Assembly: GCF_000003855.2 (NCBI RefSeq)
Contig: NW_003101676.1
Span: forward strand, 381,127 to 445,126
DNA: 64,000 nucleotides
Source of the DNA: Blastomyces gilchristii SLH14081
Lineage: Eukaryota > Ascomycota > Eurotiomycetes > Onygenales > Ajellomycetaceae
Reading direction: 5' to 3'
Below are positions 25,416 through 36,886 of the stretch, piece after piece. The notes under the pieces are model-generated. The model saw only the letters and a list, made by a program, of their open reading frames with translations. It was not told the origin of the DNA and did no database searches. Made by a program: the position numbers and the translations under genes. Within the stretch, counting starts at the first letter, position 1; each line of letters starts with the position of its first letter.

Positions 25416-25770
25416 TGTAAGAGGCCTACACTGAATAGATCAGTATAATATTGATAGGTCTTATATAACAAAGATAAAAATGTTAAAGAAGGAAAGAAAG
25501 AGAAAGTGAGAATCAGTGATCAAGGTGAATATTTATACATGTATGTGGTGGTGTACGCAGTGGAGTTTCGGGGCAGAAGAATATACACATGTTCATAGTG
25601 GCTGAGAATCGGTGATTGGGAATGGCTGAGAATCGGAGTGTATGTTACACGCGTTTCTAGCGGCTGAGGATCGGCGATCGGGAATGGCCGAGGATCGGTG
25701 ATCGGGAATGGAAGAATCTATGGAGTGTAATGGAATAGTCTATATGATTGATCGGGCGCAGCCCGCCACA
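25416..25770 (-). repeat. 5' LTR of element C (355 bp)
   Basis: The same length as its partner. The minus strand reads TGTGGCGGGC ... CTCTTACA. On the plus strand, ATAAAAATGTT in the LTR (25471-25481) and AACATTTTTAT just outside it (about 25404-25414) are reverse complements, so on the sense strand the primer site pairs with R over 11 bases. The pair carries an A where elements A and B carry a C in both members, a compensated change. Confidence 0.93.
25600..25709 (-). repeat. 24-bp direct repeats in the U3 of element C
   Basis: Units at 25600-25623, 25662-25685 and 25686-25709 share the core GGCYGARRATCGG, and a partial unit starts at 25624. They lie upstream of the TATA-like box in the sense orientation, where LTR enhancers usually sit. 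Copy number differs among the LTRs of A, B and C and largely accounts for their 258, 308 and 355 bp lengths. Many CpGs survive here. Confidence 0.7.
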
Positions 25771-25918
25771 ATTTATTTATGAATTTAAAGAATTTCTCTG
25801 TTATAGATGTAGAGAATAATGTCTTATAAGTGATTGATAGATTCTCTGACACTTCTTTTATAAAGATTATTCATAATCTAAGTGACTGCTTCTGAGTATC
25901 TGCAGGAGAATTTGTAGA

Positions 25919-26004
25919 GATTGAAGTATATAAGTTTTTAGTTCTTTCAGTTATAATGAGTGATTGAAGTATATAAGTTTTTAGTTCTTTCAGTTATAAT
26001 GAGT
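25919..26004. repeat. 43-bp tandem duplication in element alpha
   Basis: Two identical 43-bp units (25919-25961 and 25962-26004), each starting GATTGAAGTATATAAG. Element E has a single unit at the matching place (about 16222-16262), so the duplication is private to alpha. Confidence 0.85.
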
Positions 26005-26029
26005 GATTACTGACTGATAGAGCTTGAAA

Positions 26030-26287
26030 TATAAGAAAAAGTACTTACAGATAATTATTCAGGTGTTTACAGCTTGATATGATATATACTGTTAACTACT
26101 AGAAGTATTTGTGATGAAAAGATAAAATGTAGAGATTAAATATATAATAGTATTCAAGCTGAGTTATGAATAGTAGTTGTAAACTTCAGTCTATATAGTT
26201 ATGTGTAGTCAAGGGCTGCTAACTCTATTGATTACATGAGAGATAGAAATAGAGGTAAAGAATTCATGAGAAGCGGGATTTCTTACA
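26030..26287 (-). repeat. 5' LTR of element alpha (258 bp)
   Basis: Matches E's LTRs in length and sequence. It contains TTCAAGCT (26153-26160); the reverse complement AGCTTGAA lies just outside the LTR at 26021-26028. On the sense strand the first base of the matching R segment is about 37 bases downstream of TATATAG, a plausible transcription start. This is an 8-base version of the self-priming arrangement in A, B and C. Confidence 0.88.
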
Positions 26288-26843
26288 TTCTATCTCATTC
26301 TTCTGCAGCAGTTAATGCAAAAAAAAGGTCTTAGAATTAGTTTTTTAATTCTCTTGAAAAAGTACGGTGTTTTTCTCTGTGTTTTACACAATATTCTTAC
26401 AAAGAATTAAAAACAGAGTTGTTTTCTGTCATAATTTCACATTCTTTTAAGTAAGAATTACTTTTTCAGTAGCTGAAGAGCTTTTATTAATACTTAATTC
26501 TTTTTTACACAGTTTATTAACTGATTTGAGTTGCACACTTGTTGTGTGAGGAGAATTGAATGATTTAGAATAAAATTGAATAGTTTTAATCAATTTATCT
26601 GCAAAAAATTAACTTATTTTTTGTCAATTTTTCTCTTAAAAACTGTCATATTATCTGATTTATTATCAATTGATATCATACTTTTCCTCACTGTATTCCA
26701 AGAAAGAGCTTGTACAGATTTTATATTGATCTTCAAAATCAATTTTAGTTTATTAGATTCTCTTTAAAAATCTAACCTAGTTACTGAACTGATGTGAAAG
26801 AAATCAGGTGTTTGATACATAGAAGTCTTTCATTCTTCTTTTA

Positions 26844-26972
26844 AAACAGTCTTACCAACTTTTCATTTGAAAATAGATTAATAAACCTCTCAATTGAAAC
26901 AGTTTAATTAACTTTTCATTTGAAAATAGAGTAATAAATCTCTCAATTGAAACAGTTTGATCAACTTTTCAT
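26844..26972 (+). repeat. 53-bp tandem repeats in the LINE 5' UTR
   Basis: About 2.4 units starting at 26844, 26897 and 26950, each beginning AAACAGT and containing CAACTTTTCATT or its variant. They lie just before the ORF1 start at 26985. Tandem 5' UTR monomers act as internal promoters in some LINEs; that role here is inference. Confidence 0.8.
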
Positions 26973-26984
26973 TCAGTGAGTAAA

Positions 26985-28510
26985 ATGTGTTCAAAATTAC
27001 ACTCAGTTAATGTGAAAAAAGATGTTTTCTCAGATGCTGTTCCTGAGATTGAAATTCTAAAGAGAAGAAAAAAGAAAGAAATAGAGAAATAACAAGTTCT
27101 TGAAATACAGAAACTTGAAAAAGCAAGCAAAATTCTTGAAAAACAGTGTCTGAGTAAGAAGAATGAAGAAGTTCTGTTAATTCTTGATACTTAGACTAGA
27201 CAACTATAAGAGATGATCAAGTTCAAACTTGGAATTTCAAACATAATTTAAAAAACATTGAAAACTTCTAGTACAATCACTGACTCTTCTTCATCTTCTA
27301 CTTCTTCTTCTTCTTCTTCAAATCAGAAGAAAACATACACTCAAGTAGTAGAATCTGCTGTCTCTAAACCTGCTATCTCAAAATCTGCTCAAAATTCTAA
27401 GAAAACTGAGAAGAATATTACTCAGATCTCTGTTCATAGAAATCAAGAGAAAAAAATATAAAAAGAGAAAAACTTTCAAATCTTCAGAAATAGAAGACTT
27501 ATTCTCAAAGTCTTAAATCAGAAGATCTTGTAAAGAAACAAGTTAAACTCAAATCTCATTTTCAGAATTAGAAATGAAATTAATCAGCAGTTCTTTCCTC
27601 AGATAATAACTGATATTAAAGTTCAAAAATCTGTTATAGCTTCAATTGAGCTATCTTTCTTTGAAAACTTCATTATTTTAACTACAATGTCTGAAGTCAG
27701 TGCAGAATTTCTCATTCAGAATAAGAATCTCTGAAAATCAGTAATAGAATCTCTACTAAATACAATAATTCTATCTGAGAGAGATGAAAAGTGAGACAAA
27801 TTTATTCTTCATAATATTTCAGTTGAAATTTTTCACTGTGAGAAAGAAATACTACTTCTCAAAAATGAATTAGAAGAATACAATTCTATTCAACTGAGAA
27901 AAGAGCCTGTATAACTTAATTTAATTATATTTAGACAAAGCAGAAGAAATGTCTCTGTTCTAGTATATATAAAAACACTTGAATAATCAAGAATCTCTGA
28001 AGTAAGCGTGGCAGGTTTAAAAATGAGAGTTCATGAATACAAAGCCTCAAGAATGAATCTCAAAGCTCAAACACAGTGTTCAAACTTTCAAAGATATGAA
28101 CACTTTACAATCTTATATTTCAGAGACTCAAAATACACATTCTGTATAAAACTAGTAAGTATAAATATGAAACATGCTTAAAAAGAGATGAAATATGTTA
28201 ATATACTCTGCTTAAATGCTTCAATTGTAAAGAAAAACATATATCTAGCTGAAAAAGAATGTGTATTTACTTCAAGAACTCAGAAGAACTGAAGAAAAGA
28301 TAAAGCTCAAAGTAAATCTAAAACTGAAGAGAAAAGTCAAGTCAGTAAATCTACAACTGTAAGCTTAAAAAGAAGAAACACTTCACTATCTAAATCTTTA
28401 AACTTCAATTCTTCAGCTAAATATAAACTGAATTTGAATTCTTAAACATCTGTTAAGATTAGAGAATTGAGAAATAACTCTGATAATAAACTAGATGAAA
28501 TGTAAGCAGT
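26985..28510 (+). pseudogene. LINE beta ORF1 pseudogene (gag-like, CCHC)
   Basis: Starts MCSKLHSVNVKKDVFSDAVPEI and soon meets stops. The longest open part is 27258-27461, a Ser-rich stretch followed by KKTYTQVVESAVSKP, typical of Tad-type ORF1. Downstream (27.6-27.85 kb) there is an RNA-binding-like segment ending IIHNISVEIFH, and at about 28.08-28.28 kb degraded CCHC knuckles (C..FQRYEHF...FCIK). It would encode the RNA-binding partner of ORF2; it is inactive. Confidence 0.75.
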
Positions 28511-28639
28511 TAAGATTTCTACTTTTTAAAATAATTATAATCTACTATCTGATGATAGTGATTAGAGTCTACTCTATCTTTACTCTCTTTTAGTATAAAT
28601 GTACAATAAAAACAATAAAAAAGGTTTAAAAACTCTTTA

Positions 28640-29429
28640 AAAATCACATTTATTTAAAATAATGTAAATAGAAACTCAAATTGCATTTATTCTTGTCTTC
28701 AGATTATATTTGAATAAAAAGTTAACTTTGTACTTCTTCAAGAATTAAACTTTGATGCTGAGTAAAAGTATATCATTTCTTATTCAAGCTATTACTGCTT
28801 TCTACCTGAAAAATCTGATATAAAATCAAGAGTAGTGATTTATGAGAGAAAAAGCTCAAGATATTAATTTAATCTGATATTTGATATCATATCTGACTCT
28901 GATATTCTAGTGAGTGATATTATAGATAAAGAGAATGAGTTTAATACTTTTCAACACATCAATATCTATAATAAAAAGTCATTGAAAGAAAATAACAATA
29001 TCTGAATAATTGATAGAGAATCTTTGAATATAACTCTCTTAAAAAACTCTATAATTGTAGAAGACTTCAATGCATATTATCTCTGATAAAACTCAGAATG
29101 CACAAGAGCAGTAAGAGTAGATAAACTGATTAAATGAACTTTTGAGCATTCAATTGATTTGGTTAATAAGTCTGATTAAAAAACATTCTTTAGAAAAGAC
29201 ATAAAACAGAAATCTATTATAAATCTAACTTTCATGTCATAAAATCTAATTGAAAAAAGACTTATAAACTGGTTTATTAATTCAAATGAAACCTCAGAAT
29301 CAGATCATGAGATCATTCAATTTGATATTAAACTAAGTGAATAATAAAGAAGTGAAAATCCTCTTCTTTCTAATCAGTATAACTTTGAAAAAGCTGATTG
29401 AAAAGTAGTTGAAGAAAGTGTAAAATAAC
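28640..29429 (+). pseudogene. LINE beta ORF2, endonuclease part (broken)
   Basis: Translation in one frame gives NVNRNSNCIYSCL, NFVLLQELNFDAE, then VEDFNAYYL, INLTFMS and SDHEII, the conserved blocks of an exonuclease-endonuclease-phosphatase domain (normally GDFNAHH and SDH). Stops interrupt it repeatedly. The domain nicks target DNA to start target-primed reverse transcription. It is cut at 29429 by a MITE and resumes at 29936. Confidence 0.8.
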
Positions 29430-29935
29430 TAGACTGACCGTGTGACCGTGTCTGGGACCAGGACCAGATTTTTTAATAGTTTCATTACCAATTCGACTGA
29501 TCTCATTACACAGTTTTAACATTAGATAGTAGTTCTATACTGTCTCAGTGAGGCTTACTGTCTACTCTTGTCACATTTTCCAAATGAGACCATGATTTCC
29601 ACTTCTCAATTTAAATTATTTTTATTGCTTTAAATGACTTTAAATCTCATTTGAGTGTTATCAAAAAGCGTTACTTTTTAAAAAATTAAAAATAGTCTAA
29701 AAAAAACCTTAAAATGTCTAAAAATAGTAACTTTATGCCAAGAATGGAACTAAATGAAATTAAATGAAATCACTTTCTCATTTTTTTCAAGTCATGGTTT
29801 CATTTTAAGATCTGATATATAGTCACTTTACATGTTTTCTTAATAGCCAGTCCCAGCGGGATTCACGCCAAGAAATGTATGAGATCAGACCAAATGAGAC
29901 CAAACATGAAATTCATGATCTCAGCGGCCAGTCTA
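29430..29935 (+). mobile_element. hAT-like MITE, 506 bp, in LINE beta
   Basis: Terminal inverted repeats TAGACTGACCG / CGGCCAGTCTA and the exact 8-base duplication AAAATAAC (29422-29429 and 29936-29943). No coding capacity. The left end has subterminal repeats of the GTGACCGTGT type. It is the best intact copy of a family with two further members at 32734-47714 and 33048-39369, both split by later insertions. Short inverted repeats with 8-bp target duplications point to the hAT superfamily. Confidence 0.9.
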
Positions 29936-31298
29936 AAAATAACTGAAATCTGAAAAGCAGAGTAAGCTCTATTGAAATCAAAGTCAAGATATTCTAAATA
30001 AAATACTTAAGAATAGAGTAAAGCTAATTACATCTATTCTTCTAACAAGTATTAGAGAAAATATTTCAAAGAAAAGGTCTTCTGAGTATTTCAAATCTTA
30101 GTGAAATGAGAATATCACTTCTAAAAGAAAATAATTAGTCACTGCTAAGAGAGATTGAAAGAATAACTTAATATCTGATAAAGAGTTCAAAGCTATTCAA
30201 AATGAATATTTTTCAAATATTAAAAGAGTCAAAACAGATTACTGAAACAAATTTCTTGAAGAAGTATAAGAAAAAGAAGTTTTTAAAGCCTTCAGCTATA
30301 CTACAACAAGAAGTGTAGCAAAGCTTTCAACCTTAGAATATAAATTTCAGAATGAATCATATACAGTAAACTCTTTTGAGAAAAAGCATTAAGCTTTTAT
30401 AAGAATTCTCTTTCAAAATTCATCACATTTAGAAGAGAAGAATATGTCATTTCATGAATATATTAATGAAAATAACTGGGAATGATCTGAGCTTATATAT
30501 GATGAACTAGAGTCAGTTATATTCTCAAGTTCAATTAAAACTGCTGCAGAACCTGATTCAATCAATCACTTGATTATTCAAAACACATATTCCTACTTGA
30601 AAAATGAATATTTTAAGCTCTTTTTTAATCTCTTAAAAAGTGATTATCATTCTAAATACTGAAGAGAAGCTACTGGAATAATTCTTGCAAAATCTGATAG
30701 AAAAGCTTCAATTTCTAAGTTATATAGAGTAATATCTCTATTGAACTGTTTAAAAAAGATTCTAGAAAAGATAATAGCTACTAGATTATTTTTTATAAGA
30801 TCTATTAGTAATTCTCTTCTATTTAATGAATAAATGAGAGATAGAAAACAATGTTCTGCAATTGACACTATTCTTTCAGTTATTCATGATATTCAAGTAG
30901 TAAAGTATGAAGGGCTGGTTTCAACTGCAGTTTTTATTGATATAAAAGATTCATTTAATCATATTTCAAAGTTCAAGATGATTCAAACTTTGAAAATGTT
31001 TAAACTGTCACTTTCTCTAATAAAATGAGTTAATTATTTTATATCTAAAAGAATTATACAACTATTCTTTGATGAAATGAAATATGATAAGACTGAGATA
31101 AGAATAGAAGTACTGTAAGAATCTTCAATCTCATCTGTTTTATTTGTAATATACACTGTATATCTATTCAAGAATAGAGAGATGAAAATAGTGAGATCTT
31201 CAAGTTATATAGATGATATTGATCTACTCTACAGTTCAAAGACAATTAAAGAGAATTTAGAAGTAATTAAAAAAGTAGTAAAGAAAATCTTTGTTAGA
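29936..31298 (+). pseudogene. LINE beta ORF2, reverse transcriptase part (broken)
   Basis: Recognisable LINE RT blocks: KLYRVISLLNCLKKILEKII (about 30.72 kb), open stretch 30834-31028 with DRKQCSAIDTI and FIDIKDSFNHISK, then ESSISSVLFVIYT and the catalytic YIDD, intact at 31206-31217. Several stops remain. A minus-strand open frame at 30647-30868 is only its shadow. The domain is split at 31298 by a solo LTR. Confidence 0.88.
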
Positions 31299-31831
31299 TG
31301 TCACGCTCCCGGCCGCGTCAAGGCCCTGTTGCGGTTCCACACGGCTCATTGCTTTCATGCGGATGATTTCATCCTGTCTGAACTGGTTTCCAACCACTCT
31401 ATGACATCATTCGGATATATCATATGAAGATTTAATTGATGGATATGAGAACCCTGCTTCTATACAAGGTCAGCAGATTACTCTTTCTTAGCAGTGAGAC
31501 ACTGCTGAGATATCACTTCAGCTATTCTCACTCATGAAATGAGAGAAGAATATTCACTCATTGTCTATATAGAATAGCTAGATGCTGGCTTCTCATCAAA
31601 GAAGTCAGTAATTTGTTTTTTCTTCTACTGAAATATAGACAAGAGTTACTGTGTTTCTTATACAATCTTCTTACTATACTAAGTATCATATCTGTGATAT
31701 TCTCATAATAACTCTGTAGTCTATGAGCTCACTATTCAAGCAAGATAGTCAAGCTCACTCATACGGCTTCCTAACAACTACCTCTACATGACACCGTCAA
31801 CTAGCCACCGCTTCGGTTCTGCCACGTTACA
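31299..31831. repeat. Solo LTR H (533 bp) in LINE beta
   Basis: Begins TGTCACGCTC, ends CACGTTACA and is flanked by TTAGA (31294-31298 and 31832-31836). LINE gamma shows the uninterrupted site at about 14.62-14.64 kb. The ends keep several CpGs while the middle is AT-rich. No other copy is in the window, so the parent element is unknown; a solo LTR arises by recombination between the two LTRs. Strand cannot be assigned. Confidence 0.88.
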
Positions 31832-31836
31832 TTAGA

Positions 31837-32733
31837 GCAGATATCAGTCTTATTCAATTTAATATGAATAAAACTGAGTTAAATTACTTTTTTCTCAGAT
31901 TTAATGAGAAAGAACTAAGTCTAACTCTTTTAAGTAAAGAGATTAAACTCAGTGTGAATATTAAATGACTAGAAATATGATTAAACTTCAAGTTGAATTT
32001 TAAATATCATATTCAACAAAGAATCATCAAGACAGAGAGACTACTGAATAGTAGAATCAGACTATCAAATACTGAGAGAGGTCTATTGTTTCAGACTATG
32101 AAACAGTTATACATAGCCTGTACTATCTCAGTAGCTGATTATGAAGTTCAAGTTTGATAAAATAATCAGAATAATTTCACTGAACTCTTTCAAAGTCTGT
32201 AAACCAGAGCTCTGAGAAGAATTCTGAGAGTATTCAAATCACCTTCTATTAAAGTAATAGAAATCAAAGCTTCAATTTCATCTTCTGCTATTTGATTTGA
32301 AAAGACCTGCATAAACTATGCTCTGAGAGTCATAAAGATGTGCTTAAATTATATAATCAGAGAAAGAGTCTCTTCTTCATTTTCATCAATTAACTTAGGA
32401 AATGAACTGAATTGAAATAGATTTCTTGATTGAAATGAGAATAATGCTTTAAAGAAAATGCTCTCTCAACTGTATAGACTATATTAACTGATTAAAAATT
32501 AATTTTCTTCATTAAATGTTGAGAAAATTAATCATGAGAAGATATCTCTCCGAAGAGAAAAGCTGGAATCTCTCATAGACTTATAAATAAGCAAACTATC
32601 TAAAGAGAGAGAATATGAACAGTATTTGAAGAAGATCTCTACAATCAATATAAAAGACTCTATTCTGGTTTACTCAGATAGCTCAAAAAATGAGAATTTG
32701 AATAGAGTAGATGCAGACATTACTTATACTGAA
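31837..32733 (+). pseudogene. LINE beta ORF2, RT thumb to RNase H start (broken)
   Basis: Continues ORF2 after the solo LTR, matching LINE gamma at 12.9-14.6 kb on the opposite strand. It ends in the first strand of an RNase H domain (ILVYSDSSKNENLNRVDADITYT), cut at 32733 by the outer MITE and resumed at 47723. Confidence 0.8.
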
Positions 32734-32880
32734 TAGACTGACCGTGTGACCGTGTCTGAGACCAGGACCAGAATATTTGATAGTCTCATTATCAATTTGA
32801 CTGATTTCATTACACAGTTTTAACATTAAATAGTAGTCTCATACTGTCTCAGTAATACTCCCAGTCTACTCTTATCATAT

Positions 32881-32980
32881 NNNNNNNNNNNNNNNNNNNN
32901 NNNNNNNNNNNNNNNNNNNNNNNNNNNNNNNNNNNNNNNNNNNNNNNNNNNNNNNNNNNNNNNNNNNNNNNNNNNNNNNN
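32881..32980. other. Assembly gap (100 N)
   Basis: Exactly 100 undetermined bases inside the outer MITE. The paralogue at 29430-29935 has about 183 bp between the flanking matches (about 29577-29759), so the true gap is probably near that size unless it hides another insertion. Confidence 0.9.
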
Positions 32981-35900
32981 CAAGTGAAATCACGTCTTAT
33001 TTTTCAAAGTCATGATCTCATTTTGAGATCTGATATATAGTCACTTTTAGACTGGCTGCCGGGAACCATGAATTTCATGTTTAATCTCATTTGATCTGGT
33101 CTCATACATTTCTTGGCGTGAATCCCGCTGAGACTGGCTATCAAAAAAACATGTAAAGTGACTATATATCAGATCTTAAAATGAAACCATGACTTGAAAA
33201 AAATGAGAAAGTGGTCTCATTTGATCTCATTTAGTTTCATTCTTGACATAAAGTTACTATTTTTAGACATTTTAAGGTTTTTTTTAGACTATTTTTAATT
33301 TTTTAAAAAGTAATGCTTTTTGATAATGCTCAAATGAGATTTAAAGTCATTTAAAGCAATAAAAATAATTTAAATTGAGAAGTGGAAATCATGGTCTCAT
33401 TTAGACTGGCCGGTGAGATCATGAATTTCACATTTGGTTTCATTTGATCTGATCTCATACATTTCTTGACGTGAGTCTCACCAGGACTAAGTCTCAAAAA
33501 AATCTGAAAATGAATCATTTCTGAGAGAAATGATATGAAAAATGACCAGATTTAATTCAAGAACAGTGAAATGAGAGTAATTTCTCAGAATAAACTGTGA
33601 AAGATGATCATTCTTTCAAAATCAGAATGAGACTGAGACTGAAGATTAAAATCAGTCTCATTCAGTTCATTCAGTGATTACTTATATAATCAGAATTTGG
33701 TAATAATTATTGATAACACTCATGAAACAACTAAATACATTCTTGTGCAAGTTTATTCTTCACTTTCTTATGAAAACTACACTTCTCTGATATACTGTGA
33801 TCAAAGGTATTAAACTGTCTGATAATTTTATGTTTTACAATTATGAGTTTCTTGATTGTTTCTTCTTGTAATTGTTCTCAATGATAGTGATAAATATCTT
33901 AACTTGAGTTGAACTTTCACTTCATTCTCACCTCTGTCAATGAAATTGTCAGAATATCATATGCTATCAGTGTAACAGTTGAATATATACTCTCAACAAT
34001 TTTCTATAACTCTAGAATTGATTTGATGTGTAAATTTGTCAGATTATCTTGAAGATAGTGATCAAATTCAGTTTTATAAGCATGTAGTTTTGCCTGATTT
34101 TCAGTTGTAATCAATGTATGTAAGTTCTGTTTCAAAGTTAGTATTATACTTCTATATAATATGAAGTGTTATCAAAGATCATTACTTACTAGAGAATTGT
34201 ATTTCACTGTCTTCACATCTTGAACATCTGCTTGTTCAAATTTCTGATAGTTAATATTATAGTAGTCTCAGACTAATTTAACATATAAGTCTTATTTCTT
34301 CTCTGTTCAATCTTGAGAAGTGTAGATATTAACTCAATGAGAGAGATCTAGTAGAGCTGCTACAGCATAGTACTCTGTAAAAGATTATTCAGTTTTGCTG
34401 TAGTAATATGTCAGTTTATCTCTTACAGTAATAATAGCCTGCACTATAGTATCATCTCAGACTGAATTTCTTTTTGAGTGATTCAACTGCTTCTTAAGAT
34501 AAGTAAATAAACTGTTATACACTTATCAGACTGACTGCAGCATTGATGTATAAGTGATTGAGACTGTCTTTATTGTCTTATAAAACTGAAACAGTAAATC
34601 AATTACATATTTCAACTAAGTTTACTTTATATCAGAAAGTTTCAATATCTGAATCTTTTTCTGATCAGAGTGTTGCACTTAATGATCAATCATCTAATAC
34701 AATTAAAGAGTCTGAACAGCTATCTTATATATTAAACTTTATCATATTCTAATATTCTGTATTATATTCAGTGATGTGACTGATTTGTTTGTTTATTGAA
34801 TATCATGAAATTATTATTATTGTTTAGAGAAGATATAAATTGCATTAACAATATTTTGAATCTGTGATATTTAAATTATTAGTCAATCTATTCAAAATTA
34901 ACAGTAGCATTATCAAAAAGCATTATTAAAAAACAATATTAAAAAGTATTATTAAAAAATATTATCTTTTGTAAAGTGAATATAAAAGTTACTTGAGTAA
35001 TCACTTTCATCTCATTCTCATCTCAAGAACCAGTTATCTCATTATTCTTTATCTCAATGTTAAGATTCTTTATCAGTGTTTGTATCATAAGTTAAATCAT
35101 ATGAGCAATGCAGAGAATATGACCTTGTTTATTATTTCAGAAATACAAAGTCAATTTTTGCTTCAAGCTCTTCATTATAGTGTAGTTATTCACAGTATTA
35201 TCAGTTATAATTGTAAGAAGACTGAGACTAATATCTCAATAGTCATTTTTAATCACAGTTATTAATATCTCTGTTATATAATTCTCAGTATAACTACTGA
35301 TTAATGATTTAAATTCAATTAATGTCTCTGAATAAGTTCAGTTCTCATCAATATAATAACATGTAACTCTTATAAATGTAAGATTGTTTGTACTAGTTCA
35401 TGCATTCACTGTGAGAGACACTCTTTGATAATTCTTCAACTCTGATTCTAGATATTATATATTAACTTTGTAGTGTATCTCAAGGTTGAACTGGAGACAG
35501 AATCAATATGAAATATGAAGATTTAAATTAAGTATTTGAAGAAGTGTTCAGAATTCAGAGTTTTCAATTAATTGAAGAGAAAGATTCAGAGATATACACA
35601 TGTGAAGTAATTATTCACAGAAGTTATCAGATAAGAGTTATGAAATCAGAGTACTGATATATAATTGTTTTCACATGATTTTCTTCAAATTAGAAAGTTA
35701 GTGTTATTAAAAATCATTATCTGATAGAGTAACTTATCAGCTCAGTAGTAATTTTCTGATTATTTTTCTTTTATTATCTGCATTCTGATAACTTTAGATA
35801 TCAGAAAATTTCTTCAGAGCTATAATCAGTTTATGATGAATATTTCTGAATAAAGTTGTAGTGATTGTAGTAGAGAGATGACTCTTCAGTAATCTATAAT

Positions 35901-36472
35901 ACAATCTGTTGATAATTATTCTATAGTTCATCTCAATGTTTGTGTTGAGTTTTTCATAAATTTCATGACCTGAAATCAGATGTGAAGAATGAAGTGATCA
36001 TTTATTATAATTAAAAGAGAGCATTCTGTGTTGAATTGTAAATAATATAAACTTTGTGATTCACAGTGATTTCTTAAAGAGTGTATAAATCTTCAATAGA
36101 ATTAAAAGAAGTGAAAGAAGTGAATTCAGAAAATATAATAATAATTTAAGAAATATAACAATTTAGTTTCAATAACTGATCACTGATTTGTATAAGAAGA
36201 ATTAATATAAGAGAAAATAATCTTATTTCTTAGCTTAGTTATAATTTTAGTACTAACTCAGATTGAATATTATTAATATATAAAAGTAAATAAATAATCT
36301 TGATTAATCTCTGTCCTATTTCTTAAAATATATTAATATTATGAAAGAGAGTGTTATCAAATTACATTATCAGATAATATTATTAAAAATATATTAATAT
36401 TGTGAATATCAATGTTGAAAAAATGTTGATACTTATACATTATAGTGATTTATGAATCATGATAGTTAAATA

Positions 36473-36491
36473 TATATATATATATATATAT
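36473..36491. repeat. TA dinucleotide tract
   Basis: About nine to ten TA units in the inner hAT-like element. Confidence 0.85.
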
Positions 36492-36646
36492 TATTTCAGA
36501 CTTGATTACAACTTATACAATAATTTTTGAAAACTCAAAATCAATTTTAATTATTAATAATTATGAACTTATAACTAACTAATATAAAAAGAAAAAAACT
36601 TTTTCTACTTCTTCTCTTTCTCATTCTTCTTATCATTCTTTATAAT

Positions 36647-36886
36647 TCACTTCTCATTCTTCTTCTTCTTCTTCTTCTTCTCATCTGAGATGATAATCAT
36701 CTCAAAATCTCTCTCTACTGTCTTCTCAGAGAAGGGTTTCTGCTGCTTTCTCTCAGCCAGGTCAATCTGTGCTTCAAAATCCTGCATTTTCTGGTCTGCT
36801 GCCTCGGGTTTCACCTCAGTGATAAGTAGATTGACATGCTCAGAGAGCAGAGCTATCTTCTTAATATTCTGAATTATGAAGCACAT
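36647..36886 (-). CDS. Charged, coiled-coil-like ORF in the inner hAT-like element, unrecognised
   Basis: 79 codons on the minus strand. The middle (EVKPEAADQKMQDFEAQIDLAERKQ) is rich in Glu, Gln and Lys with a heptad-like pattern, and the C-terminus is a run of lysines from a CTT repeat. The underlying DNA (about 36.73-36.83 kb) is clearly less AT-rich than the rest of the element and has no stops. Upstream on the same strand, broken sequence includes KACKYCHRLKRE, which resembles a metal-binding segment. It may be the 3' end of a captured or accessory gene. No function can be assigned, and a chance frame is possible. Confidence 0.35.
   Translation of the reverse strand: MCFIIQNIKKIALLSEHVNLLITEVKPEAADQKMQDFEAQIDLAERKQQKPFSEKTVERDFEMIIISDEKKKKKKKNEK

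Larger units (their letters stand above)
20012..25770 (-). mobile_element. Ty3 chromovirus C, full-length, inserted in element alpha
   Basis: A 5,759-bp minus-strand relative of A with two 355-bp LTRs (20012-20366 and 25416-25770), TG...CA ends and ATTTA at 20007-20011 and 25771-25775. Removing C plus one ATTTA gives a sequence matching the intact paralogous site in E (16.05-16.09 kb). Layout mirrors A: gag near 24.15-25.25 kb, RT near 22.5-23.25 kb, integrase about 20.8-21.7 kb, chromodomain-like end at 20.38-20.56 kb, and the pol stop directly against the 3' LTR. All frames are broken. Confidence 0.93.
521..26287 (-). mobile_element. Ty3 chromovirus alpha, fragmented host of B, E, C and two retroposons
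   Basis: Alpha survives as pieces: 521-1019, 16546-16778, 17149-18358, 19434-20011 and 25771-26287. It is oriented minus, with its 5' LTR at 26030-26287 and its 3' end beyond the left edge. Its reverse transcriptase is cut by element E: the part at 771-968 has the palm/thumb region with a YLNN version of the YxDD motif, and the rest begins at 16546. E is the same family, so alpha can be followed piece by piece against E's uninterrupted copy. No reading frame is intact. Confidence 0.85.
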
